The notes below the pieces were generated by a model. That model was not told the origin of the DNA. It searched no databases and saw nothing but the letters and a program-made list of their open reading frames with translations. The position numbers and the translations under genes are program-made. DNA of 64,000 nucleotides from Paenibacillus terrigena DSM 21567 (GTDB lineage Bacteria; Bacillota; Bacilli; Paenibacillales; Paenibacillaceae). Of this stretch, positions 16,997-24,511 are shown in pieces. Location of the stretch: NCBI RefSeq assembly GCF_000374845.1, contig NZ_KB895423.1, positions 43,078-107,077 on the forward strand, given 5' to 3'. How positions within the stretch are numbered: the stretch's first letter is position 1; each line of letters opens with the position of its first letter.

Positions 16997-17575
16997 ATGG
17001 TCGATATTTCAAAGGTTGCAATAACTGAACCATTAAGGATCATTGTTGGAGCATCATCACAATCATATCCGGGGTGGATACAGACACAAGAAAATGAGCT
17101 AAATTTACTGAATAGAGATGATTGGTATAGGAGCTTTGGAGACAGGAAAATAGATATTATTTTGTGTGAGCACGTATGGGAACATTTAACTTATGAAGAA
17201 GGTATAGAAGCCGCTAGGATTTGTTATGACTTTTTAAATTCCGGAGGATATGTTCGTTGCGCTGTTCCTGATGCATTTTTTCGTAATGAATGGTATCAGA
17301 ACATAGTTAAGGTTGGGGGACCGGGACCATTAGATCATCCTGCTGCTAGCCATAAGATTGTACATAATTATAAGACTTTACGCAGTGTGTTCGAAGAGGC
17401 GGGGTTTGAAGTTAAATTATTGGAGTATTGTGATGAGGAATGTAAGTTTCATTATAATGATTGGAATCCTGAAGGGGGATACATATACAGATCATTACGA
17501 TATGATCATAGAAATAAAGAAGAAGAATTGGGTTTCGTTTCTCTAGTCATAGATGCAGTTAAAAACGTTTTGTAA
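16997..17575 (+). CDS. Cassette 8: class I SAM-dependent methyltransferase (COG4627 type)
   Basis: A 192-residue Rossmann-type methyltransferase. IIVGASSQSYPGWIQTQ replaces the usual glycine-rich motif I (L-N-V-G-C-G...PGW); IDIILCEHVWEHLTYEEG is the acidic motif II region; NSGGYVRCAVPDAFF is the post-II strand. The C-terminal YDHRN is typical of the group. ATG follows AAAGGAG. It would transfer a methyl group to a small or surface-sugar substrate; the substrate is unknown. No left attC half separates it from cassette 7, so a junction was lost. Its right half-site is at 17581-17656. Confidence 0.82.
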   Translation: MVDISKVAITEPLRIIVGASSQSYPGWIQTQENELNLLNRDDWYRSFGDRKIDIILCEHVWEHLTYEEGIEAARICYDFLNSGGYVRCAVPDAFFRNEWYQNIVKVGGPGPLDHPAASHKIVHNYKTLRSVFEEAGFEVKLLEYCDEECKFHYNDWNPEGGYIYRSLRYDHRNKEEELGFVSLVIDAVKNVL

Positions 17576-17580
17576 GTAAT

Positions 17581-17656
17581 CTGCGAGGCTAAGTCTAGCG
17601 ACCTAGAGCTGAAGCTCCTTAAGCCTCTCGGATTCATGAATACTATAACGTTAGAC
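17581..17656 (+). repeat. attC-like right half-site
   Basis: Inner arms GAGGCTAAG and CTTAAGCCTC are intact, followed by ATGAATAC and right box GTTAGAC (17650-17656). The outer left arm and left box are absent. Confidence 0.7.
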
Positions 17657-17689
17657 GAAATCACCTGAAGAAAGAAAGGATGGGAGACA

Positions 17690-18310
17690 ATGAAAAAATT
17701 AGAGATTCTAACCGTACCCTCGTTTTGGAAAACCGAAATGAAACAAAAATATTATCAACTTCATGAGGAAAACAGTAAGTTGGTTGTTCTGTTTCCAGGA
17801 AAAAACTATTCTTGTGAGAAGCCAAGTCTACATTTTGCTGGAACTTCCGCAATTCAAAGTGGTTTTGACTTATTGGTTCTTGAATATGGATATCAAGCTG
17901 CGAGAACGAATTTGGATATTAATGATCTGCCAAGAGTAATAGAAGATAGCCATGAATCTGTTCGACGAATAATTAACAAGTATAATGAAGTCATTTTTAT
18001 TAGTAAGAGCATAGGCACAATAGTTGCGGGTGAAGTTCATGGAAAACTTGATATTCCAATAAGACATTTATTTTTGACACCAATTAAAGACACAGTACAC
18101 TATATCAACAAGTATAATGGACTTGTGGTTTATGGGACAAAGGATGAAGTGTTTAATACTGAACTGGCAAACCAAATTAACATAGACAAAGTCAGAAGGG
18201 TAATAGAAATTCCTAATGCAAATCACTCTCTGGAAACCAACAATGTTGAGGAAAGTATCGAGATTCTAGGTAAACTTGTAAGGATATATATGGATTTTCT
18301 AAATAAGTAA
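17690..18310 (+). CDS. Cassette 9: alpha/beta hydrolase
   Basis: A 206-residue compact alpha/beta hydrolase without signal peptide. The nucleophile elbow is SKSIGT (Ser in S-x-S-x-G context), the acid is in VVYGTKDEVF, and the catalytic His is in PNANHSLE. VVLFPGKNYSCEKP provides the oxyanion-hole strand. ATG follows GGGAGACA. Substrate unknown, probably a small ester. The cassette ends are complementary at 15 of 17 bases (17650-17666 with 18328-18344). Confidence 0.82.
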   Translation: MKKLEILTVPSFWKTEMKQKYYQLHEENSKLVVLFPGKNYSCEKPSLHFAGTSAIQSGFDLLVLEYGYQAARTNLDINDLPRVIEDSHESVRRIINKYNEVIFISKSIGTIVAGEVHGKLDIPIRHLFLTPIKDTVHYINKYNGLVVYGTKDEVFNTELANQINIDKVRRVIEIPNANHSLETNNVEESIEILGKLVRIYMDFLNK

Positions 18311-18337
18311 CGATTGTAGGTATAACAAGGTGACTTC

Positions 18338-18373
18338 GTATAACACATATTCACGCTTCGGCATTCGCCCCTC
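18338..18373 (+). repeat. attC-like left half-site
   Basis: Left box GTATAAC (18338-18344), then TATTCACGC and the beginning of the core. It breaks at about 18373 into GCGAAATGACCGT (18374-18386), the start arm of the next cassette, so the right half was deleted internally. Confidence 0.65.
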
Positions 18374-18440
18374 GCGAAATGACCGTAAGTCTGATAAAGA
18401 TCTAAACTAATAAACCAAAAACAAAAGGTGGTAGCTTATA

Positions 18441-18953
18441 GTGATTTACCCGAATATTGAAACCGAAAGACTATTCATGAGAGAACTAACTCTGGATGAT
18501 GTTGAAGCAGTATATAGACATTTTTCATACCCTGAGGTTACGAAGTTTATGGATATTGAGGTATGTAAAGATTTAAGAGAGGCAGAAGAAATTATTGCTT
18601 TTCATATAAACGATTCCGGTTGTAGATATGGATTATTTAATAAAGAGAATAATGAGCTTGTCGGGACATGTGGTTTTCATTGCTGGTCAACAGAGGATCA
18701 AGAGATAAAAGCTGAAATAGGTTTTGATTTGTCCCCGGATTACTGGGGGAGGGGTCTGATGCAGGAAGCTTTGATGAAGGTTTTACGAGTGGGATTTAAC
18801 CTTATGAAGTTAGACTATATTGAAGCGTCAACAGAAGTAGATAATATCAAGTCGCAGAAGCTTTTAATAAAGATGGGATTCAATCAAGAGAATGAATTGA
18901 AGGACAACCTAGTGTATTTTACATTGAGAGATAAAGAAACAATTTGTGAGTAA
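18441..18953 (+). CDS. Cassette 10: GNAT-family acetyltransferase (RimJ/RimL type)
   Basis: A 170-residue N-acetyltransferase. It starts with ETERLFMRELTLDDVEAVYRH, carries the GDLSPDYWGRGLMQEAL-like acetyl-CoA pyrophosphate loop (here GFDLSPDYWGRGLMQEAL) and the closing NIKSQKLLIKMGF. The GTG start follows AAAGGTGG. It would acetylate a protein N-terminus or a small amine. The cassette end arm ACGGTAACTACGC (18963-18975) is complementary to the start arm at 18374-18386 (10 of 13). Confidence 0.87.
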   Translation: MIYPNIETERLFMRELTLDDVEAVYRHFSYPEVTKFMDIEVCKDLREAEEIIAFHINDSGCRYGLFNKENNELVGTCGFHCWSTEDQEIKAEIGFDLSPDYWGRGLMQEALMKVLRVGFNLMKLDYIEASTEVDNIKSQKLLIKMGFNQENELKDNLVYFTLRDKETICE

Positions 18954-18973
18954 TTCAAGAAGACGGTAACTAC

Positions 18974-19018
18974 GCAAAACAATATATTCACGCTACGGGG
19001 ATTTCGACCCTTGGTTCG
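18974..19018 (+). repeat. attC-like left half-site
   Basis: Left box GCAAAAC (18974-18980) followed by TATTCACGC, the outer arm used by sites 5 and 9, and GGTTCGCC. The right half is missing. Confidence 0.6.
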
Positions 19019-19067
19019 CCATATGAGGGTGGAGCTAAGGGAATAAATAATTTTGAGGAGCATATCA

Positions 19068-19475
19068 ATGATTGATATTCCAAGCATAATTCCACATCGA
19101 TATCCATTTTTAATGATTGATCGGATTATAGAGATAGATCAAGGAAAATGGGCTAAGGGATATAAGAATGTGACATGTAACGAATGGTTTATTACTGAAA
19201 CAAGTCACAGTATGCCAAGTATGATGATTGTGGAGGCGTTAGCGCAATTAGGAGCATTCACAACATCAAGTAAAGAGAATAGTTTGGGCTTTCTTTCATC
19301 TTTAAATGGTCTTGAAATTATAGGCAATGCGTATCCAGGTGATCAAGTTGAATTATATTATGAAGTTATAAAGAATAGAAGAGGTTTTGTACTGGGCAAA
19401 GGAGTGGCCACTGTTGGAAACCGAGTAATTATTAGAGCAGAACAGATTATGATATATATACAAGGCTCCTCATGA
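19068..19475 (+). CDS. Cassette 11: FabZ-like hotdog-fold dehydratase
   Basis: A 135-residue hotdog protein of the 3-hydroxyacyl-ACP dehydratase family. The catalytic His lies in IPHRYPFLMIDRI and the catalytic Glu in MMIVEALAQLGAF, at the spacing expected for FabZ. ATG at 19068 is chosen because GAGGAG lies seven bases before it. A chromosomal FabZ copy usually sits with lpxC or murA, so this isolated copy in a cassette is probably an accessory acyl dehydratase or thioesterase-like enzyme. Confidence 0.82.
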   Translation: MIDIPSIIPHRYPFLMIDRIIEIDQGKWAKGYKNVTCNEWFITETSHSMPSMMIVEALAQLGAFTTSSKENSLGFLSSLNGLEIIGNAYPGDQVELYYEVIKNRRGFVLGKGVATVGNRVIIRAEQIMIYIQGSS

Positions 19476-19514
19476 TTTGATTCACAAGTAATTATGTGTG
19501 AATATAAAAGAGGG

Positions 19515-19611
19515 CAATAACACGGTAACGCCGTGTCGCGTTCGCTCCTTGGTATGACGGAGAAATTAAAAGGAAGTCAGGTAAGGGCCTTTCGGCCCTT
19601 GGTTCGCCCGA
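19515..19611 (+). repeat. Degenerate attC-like left half-site
   Basis: Left box CAATAAC (19515-19521), then GTCGCGTTCGCTCCTTGGT, as in site 1 (GTCGCTGTCGCTCCTTGGT), and a GGGCC/GGCCC hairpin. It runs directly into the toxin-antitoxin remnant. Confidence 0.6.
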
Positions 19612-19777
19612 TGAGTGGAGAAAGTAAAAACCAACCCTAAGGTTGAGGCCAGAGATGGGTTTTGTTCCTATACGACTTAGAAGGGAATAAACCTCCCAAG
19701 CCAATTGTACTGACCAAGTGTTCGCAGCACTTGGTCTTTATTATCTATAAATTACACATGTAAAAACATGTATCAAA
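19612..19777 (+). pseudogene. Remnant of a holin-like type I toxin-antitoxin locus
   Basis: Sequence from the last toxin codons (AGAAAGTAA) through both terminator hairpins to the antisense promoter region matches 55568-55735 closely, including the shared stretches ACTTAGAAGGGAATA and CCAAGCCAATTGTAC and the CCAAGTG/CACTTGG hairpin. The toxin reading frame itself is gone. The antisense -35 TTGATA (19771-19776, minus) remains while the -10 is degraded. It is wedged between the two halves of an attC-like site. Confidence 0.7.
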
Positions 19778-19826
19778 AACTACGCTCCTTTAAGCCATTC
19801 AAGTTGTGGATACAAAAAAGTTAAGT
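19778..19826 (+). repeat. attC-like right half-site, right border of the array
   Basis: CTACGCTCCTTTAAGCC, then GTGGATAC and right box GTTAAGT (19820-19826), matching site 1 (CTACGCTCCTTTAAGCC, GTAGATAC, GTTAGAT). A truncated cassette start GAAACC follows. From here to 20087 no gene is seen. Confidence 0.7.
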
Positions 19827-20040
19827 GAAACCTTTGCAAATGAAATGTTGCCAAAACTTTTGGGGGACTTCCTTTGTCGATACGGTAAGTTATTAGGAAT
19901 AATTATGTTTTATTACACTAAATCTTTGATTGTACAGTATCAATGTACTGCTATTTTTGATTTTTACAGTTTCATATACGCATCCTTCTGTGCAATGGTA
20001 GGCATATAAGATGCGAAAGGAGGGATAGCGGTATCAGACA

Positions 20041-20054
20041 TGGAAGCGCTTCAG
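20041..20054 (+). promoter_or_regulatory. Weak cre-like palindrome
   Basis: TGGAAGCGCTTCAG contains the perfect core GAAGCGCTTC and matches the catabolite-responsive element TGAAAGCGCTTTCA at 10 of 14 positions. It lies 150 bp before a polysaccharide-degradation gene. Confidence 0.25.
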
Positions 20055-20087
20055 ATCTCCGTATTCGCATCAACTCAATAGGGAGGT

Positions 20088-20195
20088 GATAAGTCGCTTT
20101 TGAATGGGTTGATCGCAAGCGGTGAGAAAACGGACAAGAATCATGACGGGAAAGTTGACATGATAGACCTTGCAATTGTGGCCAAAGCGCGATAG
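20088..20195 (+). pseudogene. Internally deleted copy of the cohesin/dockerin gene tail
   Basis: Bases 20088-20121 match 23932-23965 (31 of 34) and 20124-20189 match 24256-24321 (59 of 66), two separate parts of the 3' end of the next gene. The second part encodes EKTDKNHDGKVDMIDLAIVAKAR before TAG, a dockerin repeat. The stop codon is embedded in the ribosome site of the next gene. It is the relic of a tandem paralogue. Confidence 0.75.
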
Positions 20196-20205
20196 GAGGA
20201 TATGT

Positions 20206-23200
20206 ATGAACTTATTAAGAAGAATTGCTAGTCCAATATTAGCATTTACTCTGGTATATAGCCCACTTTCAGATATGGGGTCCATATCCAAAGTACATGC
20301 TCTGGAAGCTACTTCCAAGGCATTCTATATAGCCAAAAACGGCAATGACGCAAATAGCGGTACAATGGATGCACCTTTTGCAACGTTGGAAAAAGCAAGA
20401 GATGCGATCCGCGAGTTAAAGAGTACTTCTGGATTACCAGATGGGGGAGTTACCGTTTATCTCAAAGAAGGTGTATATAACCGTACGGAATCATTTGCGT
20501 TAACAGACCAGGATTCGGGCACATCAAGTTCTCCAATAACCTATAGGGCATATGGAAATGATAAGGTTTCTATCATGGGCGGATACAGCATAGATACATC
20601 AGCTTTTTCACCTGTAACAGACCAAGCCATTTTGAACAGGCTTCCGCAAGAAGCTAAAGATAAAGTCAAACAGATTGATTTAAAAGCACAGGGCATTACG
20701 GAATTTGGTCAAATATCAAAGGCTGGATACGGTTGGCCTAAAGCTGCACCAGCGCCTGAACTCTTTGTAAATGGAAAGTCCATGACATTAGCGCGATATC
20801 CGAATACAGGCTTTTTAACGACAGGAACGGTAGTTCAGCAAGGATTTATTCCACGTGATCACATGGCGGATATGCCGGCAGGAAATCCGAGTCATCCTGA
20901 CTATGTCCCAGCAGATCAATGGATTAACAAACCAGGGCCAATCTTTAAATACAGCGATTCTCATGTCGACAACTGGGCACAGGAAAGCGATCCATGGCTC
21001 TTTGGATACTGGAGATGGGACTGGGCAGATGATAATTTACATATTAAATCGATTGACACGGTCAATAAAACAATAGAGGCATCCCATCCAAGCATGTATG
21101 GTGCCATTAGCGGACAGCGATATTATGCCTATAATTTGTTAAGTGAAATAGACATGCCAGGTGAATGGTATCTGGATCGAACCAGCGGTATTCTCTATTT
21201 ATATCCGGAAAAGGACGTAAACGATAGTGAAATGCAGCTTTCCGTTCTTGATAAGCCGTTAGTCGATATGAAAAAGACTGATTTTACAAACTTCATGGAT
21301 ATTACGTTTGAGGTTTCCCGCGGACACGGCATAAAGATGATTGATAGTTCCAACAATCGTATTGTGCATTGTACCTTTAGACGTCTTGGTCAAAAGGCGA
21401 TCATGATTGGGGACGAGGAGGCTTTAGCTGATGACCCGGGCAATGTTAAATTTAACAGTGGCTATACAGGAGGAAGCAATAACGGGGTTATAAGCTGTGA
21501 CATTTACGATACAGGGCAGGGCGGAATATACATGTTAGGAGGCAACAGAACAACACTTACGCCTGGAGGACACTATGCAGAAAATAACCATATTTATAGG
21601 TACGCTCGTATATTAAGAACATATACTCCGGCTATTTCCATAAATGGTGTAGGAAACAGGGCTACCAATAATCTGATCCATGACGCGCCCCATATGGCGA
21701 TTCAATTTAAAGGAAATGACCATGTTATTGAATTCAATGAAATCTATGATGTATGTCAGGAAACCAGTGATGCCGGAGTAATCTACTCATTACGTGATTG
21801 GACCTACCGCGGCAATATGATTAAAAACAATTACATCCATGATATAACAAATCTTGGAGGGCTTGGTTCGTATGCTGTTTATCTAGACGATTTATTGAGC
21901 AGTGCAGAAATAACAGGAAATGTATTTTATAACGTTTCAAATAGCGCATTTTTGCTAGGCGGTGGCCGTGACAATACGGTTAAATACAATATTATGATTG
22001 ACAGCGGCAAATTTATGAGCCTGGATAACCGTGGAGAAGGCTGGGCTGCTTACCATGCTGAAGCACCGAATGGAACAGCCTATAAAAATTTAATGAGTGT
22101 TCCCTATAAGCAGGAGCCGTGGGCGAGTAGATATCCGCAACTTGTAAATCTATGGGAAGATAGCCCTAAGATTCCTAAGGGGAATTTTGTAAAGGATAAT
22201 GTGCTCTATAACACAGCAGAGGGGAGTATTGCAGACAGCGCAAAAACATATGGCACGATCGGAAATAATTTAAAACTGACAGCGAATGAAGATGCTGGGT
22301 TTGTAGATAAGGCAAATAGGAATTTTATGCTGAAAGATAGTTCCATCATTTATCAGCAAATTCCTGACTTCCCCAAGATTCCATTCGATAAGATGGGGCT
22401 CAAGCTGGATGAATACCGCACAAGTATCGATGCCAACATTGGGGACTTCCATTTAGTTGCCCCTGCAAACCGTTCAACGGATCTTGACCCCATGAATGTT
22501 GTCTTCGAGTGGCAGAAGGCTGATGGTGGAGAGAGTTATGAACTGATTGTCGCAGAAGACGAAGCATTTACCAAGATAATAAGTGATGTAAAATTGAATG
22601 GGACTCGTAAGGCAATTGATGGGTTAGAGGCAAATAAAACGTATTATTGGAAAGTAAAAGCATATGTACTTGCGAATTCTGTTACCGGAGGCAAGTGGAG
22701 TTCTGAGGTATATACATTTACGACAGGAACATCCAGTACTTTTACAGAAGACTTCGAGAATGGATTTGTAGGTTGGACGGTAGAGAAAGGAACAGCCAGT
22801 ACAAGTAGTGCACAAGCACATAGCGGAACAAAGAGCTATGTAAAAGATGAAAATGTTGATGCTATTTCCAAAACATTTTCTAACTACTACAATGGTTACG
22901 TTACCGTCTGGTATTATGACAACATGTCTGGCGCTACGAAGCAACTGGTGAATGTTGAAGGTGGAAAGTGGATCGCTCTAGGTGTCGATACAACGAAAAC
23001 GGCAAGCAGCGGCGGAGCAAAGTATCAGATCCGTATCGATGGTGATTTCACTTCTTCGGGTGTCGATCGAACAAAAGGTTGGCATAAGTTTACCTGGGAT
23101 TATACATCTGGAGACCATGTTGATCTGTATATTGACGACCAGAAAGTCGCAACAGCAGATTCCAAATCATTTAATAAAATTGCCATGGGAGACTTCTGGG

Positions 23201-24333
23201 GAGCGGCTGGCATTGGATACTTTGACGATATTAAAATAGAGAATTTAAGAGTAGCCGTGAAGAGTGTAGCGTTAAGCAAGCCAAGTATGGAATTGGAAGC
23301 AGGAGGCACGGAATCGATAACAGCAACGGTAACGCCTAATGCTGCTGCGAACAAAAATGTGACCTGGAAGTCTAGCAACGATGCCATCGTATCCGTAGAT
23401 CAGAATGGCGTTGTGACAGCCCATACGGAAGGAACAGCTACCATTACGGTAACGACGGCTGACGGGGGATACACGGCAGATTGCACGGTTACAGTGAAAA
23501 AATCGATGCCGAGAGCGGCATTAACCGGTCCTAAGACGGTGAACTCCGGCCAAACATTGGATGTCACGATGGGATTGAGCGGCGTTACCCAAAATGTATA
23601 CCAGCAAATGTATGGCCAAGATTTGACGCTTACCTATGATCCGGTGAATTTGCATCTCGATTCCATAACCTCGGTTAAAGACGGTTTTCAAGTCATCGAT
23701 CACAAGGAGTCGGTGCCGGGACAAATCCGAATTGTGGCTGCCAGCGTGGGTACGAACGTGTCGGCTCAAGGCGATTTGTTGCTAATGAGGTTTAAGACAA
23801 ATTCTGTAACCCAGGCAACCTATACGACAATTTCAATAGACCGTGCAGTGATTGCTAATGGACAGGGGGATGAACTGCAGGTCGGTGGAGCATCCCATGA
23901 GGTACAAATACAGATATCTAATTTACCAGTAGATAAGTCGCTGTTGAATGCGCTGATCGCAAGCGCTCAGGCGAAACATGCTGCAGCAGTGGAAGGCAGC
24001 GAGGACGGTCAGTATATAACAGGATCCAAAGCGCAATTGCAGTCGGCGATCGATATAGCCCGTGGGACAGCAAACGATCCGAACGCCACGCAGCAGCAGG
24101 TGGATCGTGCGAAAGAAGCATTGGAAGCAGCCATTCACGTGTTTGACACCAAGCGGATAACCGCAGATATCAATGGTGATGGAATTATCTCGATTGGTGA
24201 CTTGGCTATCGTTGCAGGGGCCTATGGCAAACAACAAGGCCAGGCGGGTTGGAATGAGAAAACGGATGTGAATCATGACGGGAAAGTTGACATTCTAGAC
24301 CTTGCCATTGTGGCCAAGGCGATCTTGAAATAG
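20206..24333 (+). CDS. Secreted right-handed beta-helix protein with FnIII, BIG2, cohesin and dockerin domains
   Basis: A 1375-residue exported protein; ATG at 20206 follows TAGGAGG. Residues 1-34 form a signal peptide. Residues 40-740 start with YIAKNGNDANSGT and form a right-handed parallel beta-helix (GH141/pectate-lyase-like). Then come an FnIII module (about 747-840), a concanavalin-like carbohydrate module (845-1010), BIG2 (1015-1095), a cohesin (1101-1230), a FIVAR-like helical module (1238-1310) and a type I dockerin with two calcium repeats (DINGDGIISIGDLAIVAG and DVNHDGKVDILDLAIVAK). It probably attacks a branched plant or algal polysaccharide at the surface. Having both a cohesin and a dockerin allows self-assembly. 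Exact enzyme activity is inferred only. Confidence 0.85.
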   Translation: MNLLRRIASPILAFTLVYSPLSDMGSISKVHALEATSKAFYIAKNGNDANSGTMDAPFATLEKARDAIRELKSTSGLPDGGVTVYLKEGVYNRTESFALTDQDSGTSSSPITYRAYGNDKVSIMGGYSIDTSAFSPVTDQAILNRLPQEAKDKVKQIDLKAQGITEFGQISKAGYGWPKAAPAPELFVNGKSMTLARYPNTGFLTTGTVVQQGFIPRDHMADMPAGNPSHPDYVPADQWINKPGPIFKYSDSHVDNWAQESDPWLFGYWRWDWADDNLHIKSIDTVNKTIEASHPSMYGAISGQRYYAYNLLSEIDMPGEWYLDRTSGILYLYPEKDVNDSEMQLSVLDKPLVDMKKTDFTNFMDITFEVSRGHGIKMIDSSNNRIVHCTFRRLGQKAIMIGDEEALADDPGNVKFNSGYTGGSNNGVISCDIYDTGQGGIYMLGGNRTTLTPGGHYAENNHIYRYARILRTYTPAISINGVGNRATNNLIHDAPHMAIQFKGNDHVIEFNEIYDVCQETSDAGVIYSLRDWTYRGNMIKNNYIHDITNLGGLGSYAVYLDDLLSSAEITGNVFYNVSNSAFLLGGGRDNTVKYNIMIDSGKFMSLDNRGEGWAAYHAEAPNGTAYKNLMSVPYKQEPWASRYPQLVNLWEDSPKIPKGNFVKDNVLYNTAEGSIADSAKTYGTIGNNLKLTANEDAGFVDKANRNFMLKDSSIIYQQIPDFPKIPFDKMGLKLDEYRTSIDANIGDFHLVAPANRSTDLDPMNVVFEWQKADGGESYELIVAEDEAFTKIISDVKLNGTRKAIDGLEANKTYYWKVKAYVLANSVTGGKWSSEVYTFTTGTSSTFTEDFENGFVGWTVEKGTASTSSAQAHSGTKSYVKDENVDAISKTFSNYYNGYVTVWYYDNMSGATKQLVNVEGGKWIALGVDTTKTASSGGAKYQIRIDGDFTSSGVDRTKGWHKFTWDYTSGDHVDLYIDDQKVATADSKSFNKIAMGDFWGAAGIGYFDDIKIENLRVAVKSVALSKPSMELEAGGTESITATVTPNAAANKNVTWKSSNDAIVSVDQNGVVTAHTEGTATITVTTADGGYTADCTVTVKKSMPRAALTGPKTVNSGQTLDVTMGLSGVTQNVYQQMYGQDLTLTYDPVNLHLDSITSVKDGFQVIDHKESVPGQIRIVAASVGTNVSAQGDLLLMRFKTNSVTQATYTTISIDRAVIANGQGDELQVGGASHEVQIQISNLPVDKSLLNALIASAQAKHAAAVEGSEDGQYITGSKAQLQSAIDIARGTANDPNATQQQVDRAKEALEAAIHVFDTKRITADINGDGIISIGDLAIVAGAYGKQQGQAGWNEKTDVNHDGKVDILDLAIVAKAILK

Positions 24334-24363
24334 AATAGCTTTGCAAAATGCTTGCGGGGAAGA

Positions 24364-24395
24364 AGAAAAGGGGAGAATCATTCTCCCCTTTTCCA
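24364..24395 (+). terminator. Terminator of the beta-helix gene
   Basis: AAAAGGGGAGAAT and ATTCTCCCCTTTT form a near-perfect stem ending in a T-rich tract. Confidence 0.9.
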
Positions 24396-24511
24396 TTTTT
24401 ACAGGCTTTTTGTCATGTCCATTACTTTTTGCTTGAAAAATAGTACGAGTCAGCATATTGTAATCAATAATGATTTATATATGCTAAAATTTAGAAATGA
24501 GGTTGTAGTTC

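Noticed and set aside
12512..19826. CRISPR array
   Set aside because: The repeats are 155-186 bp palindromes separated by protein-coding genes of variable length; there are no short identical repeats, no uniform spacers and no cas genes.
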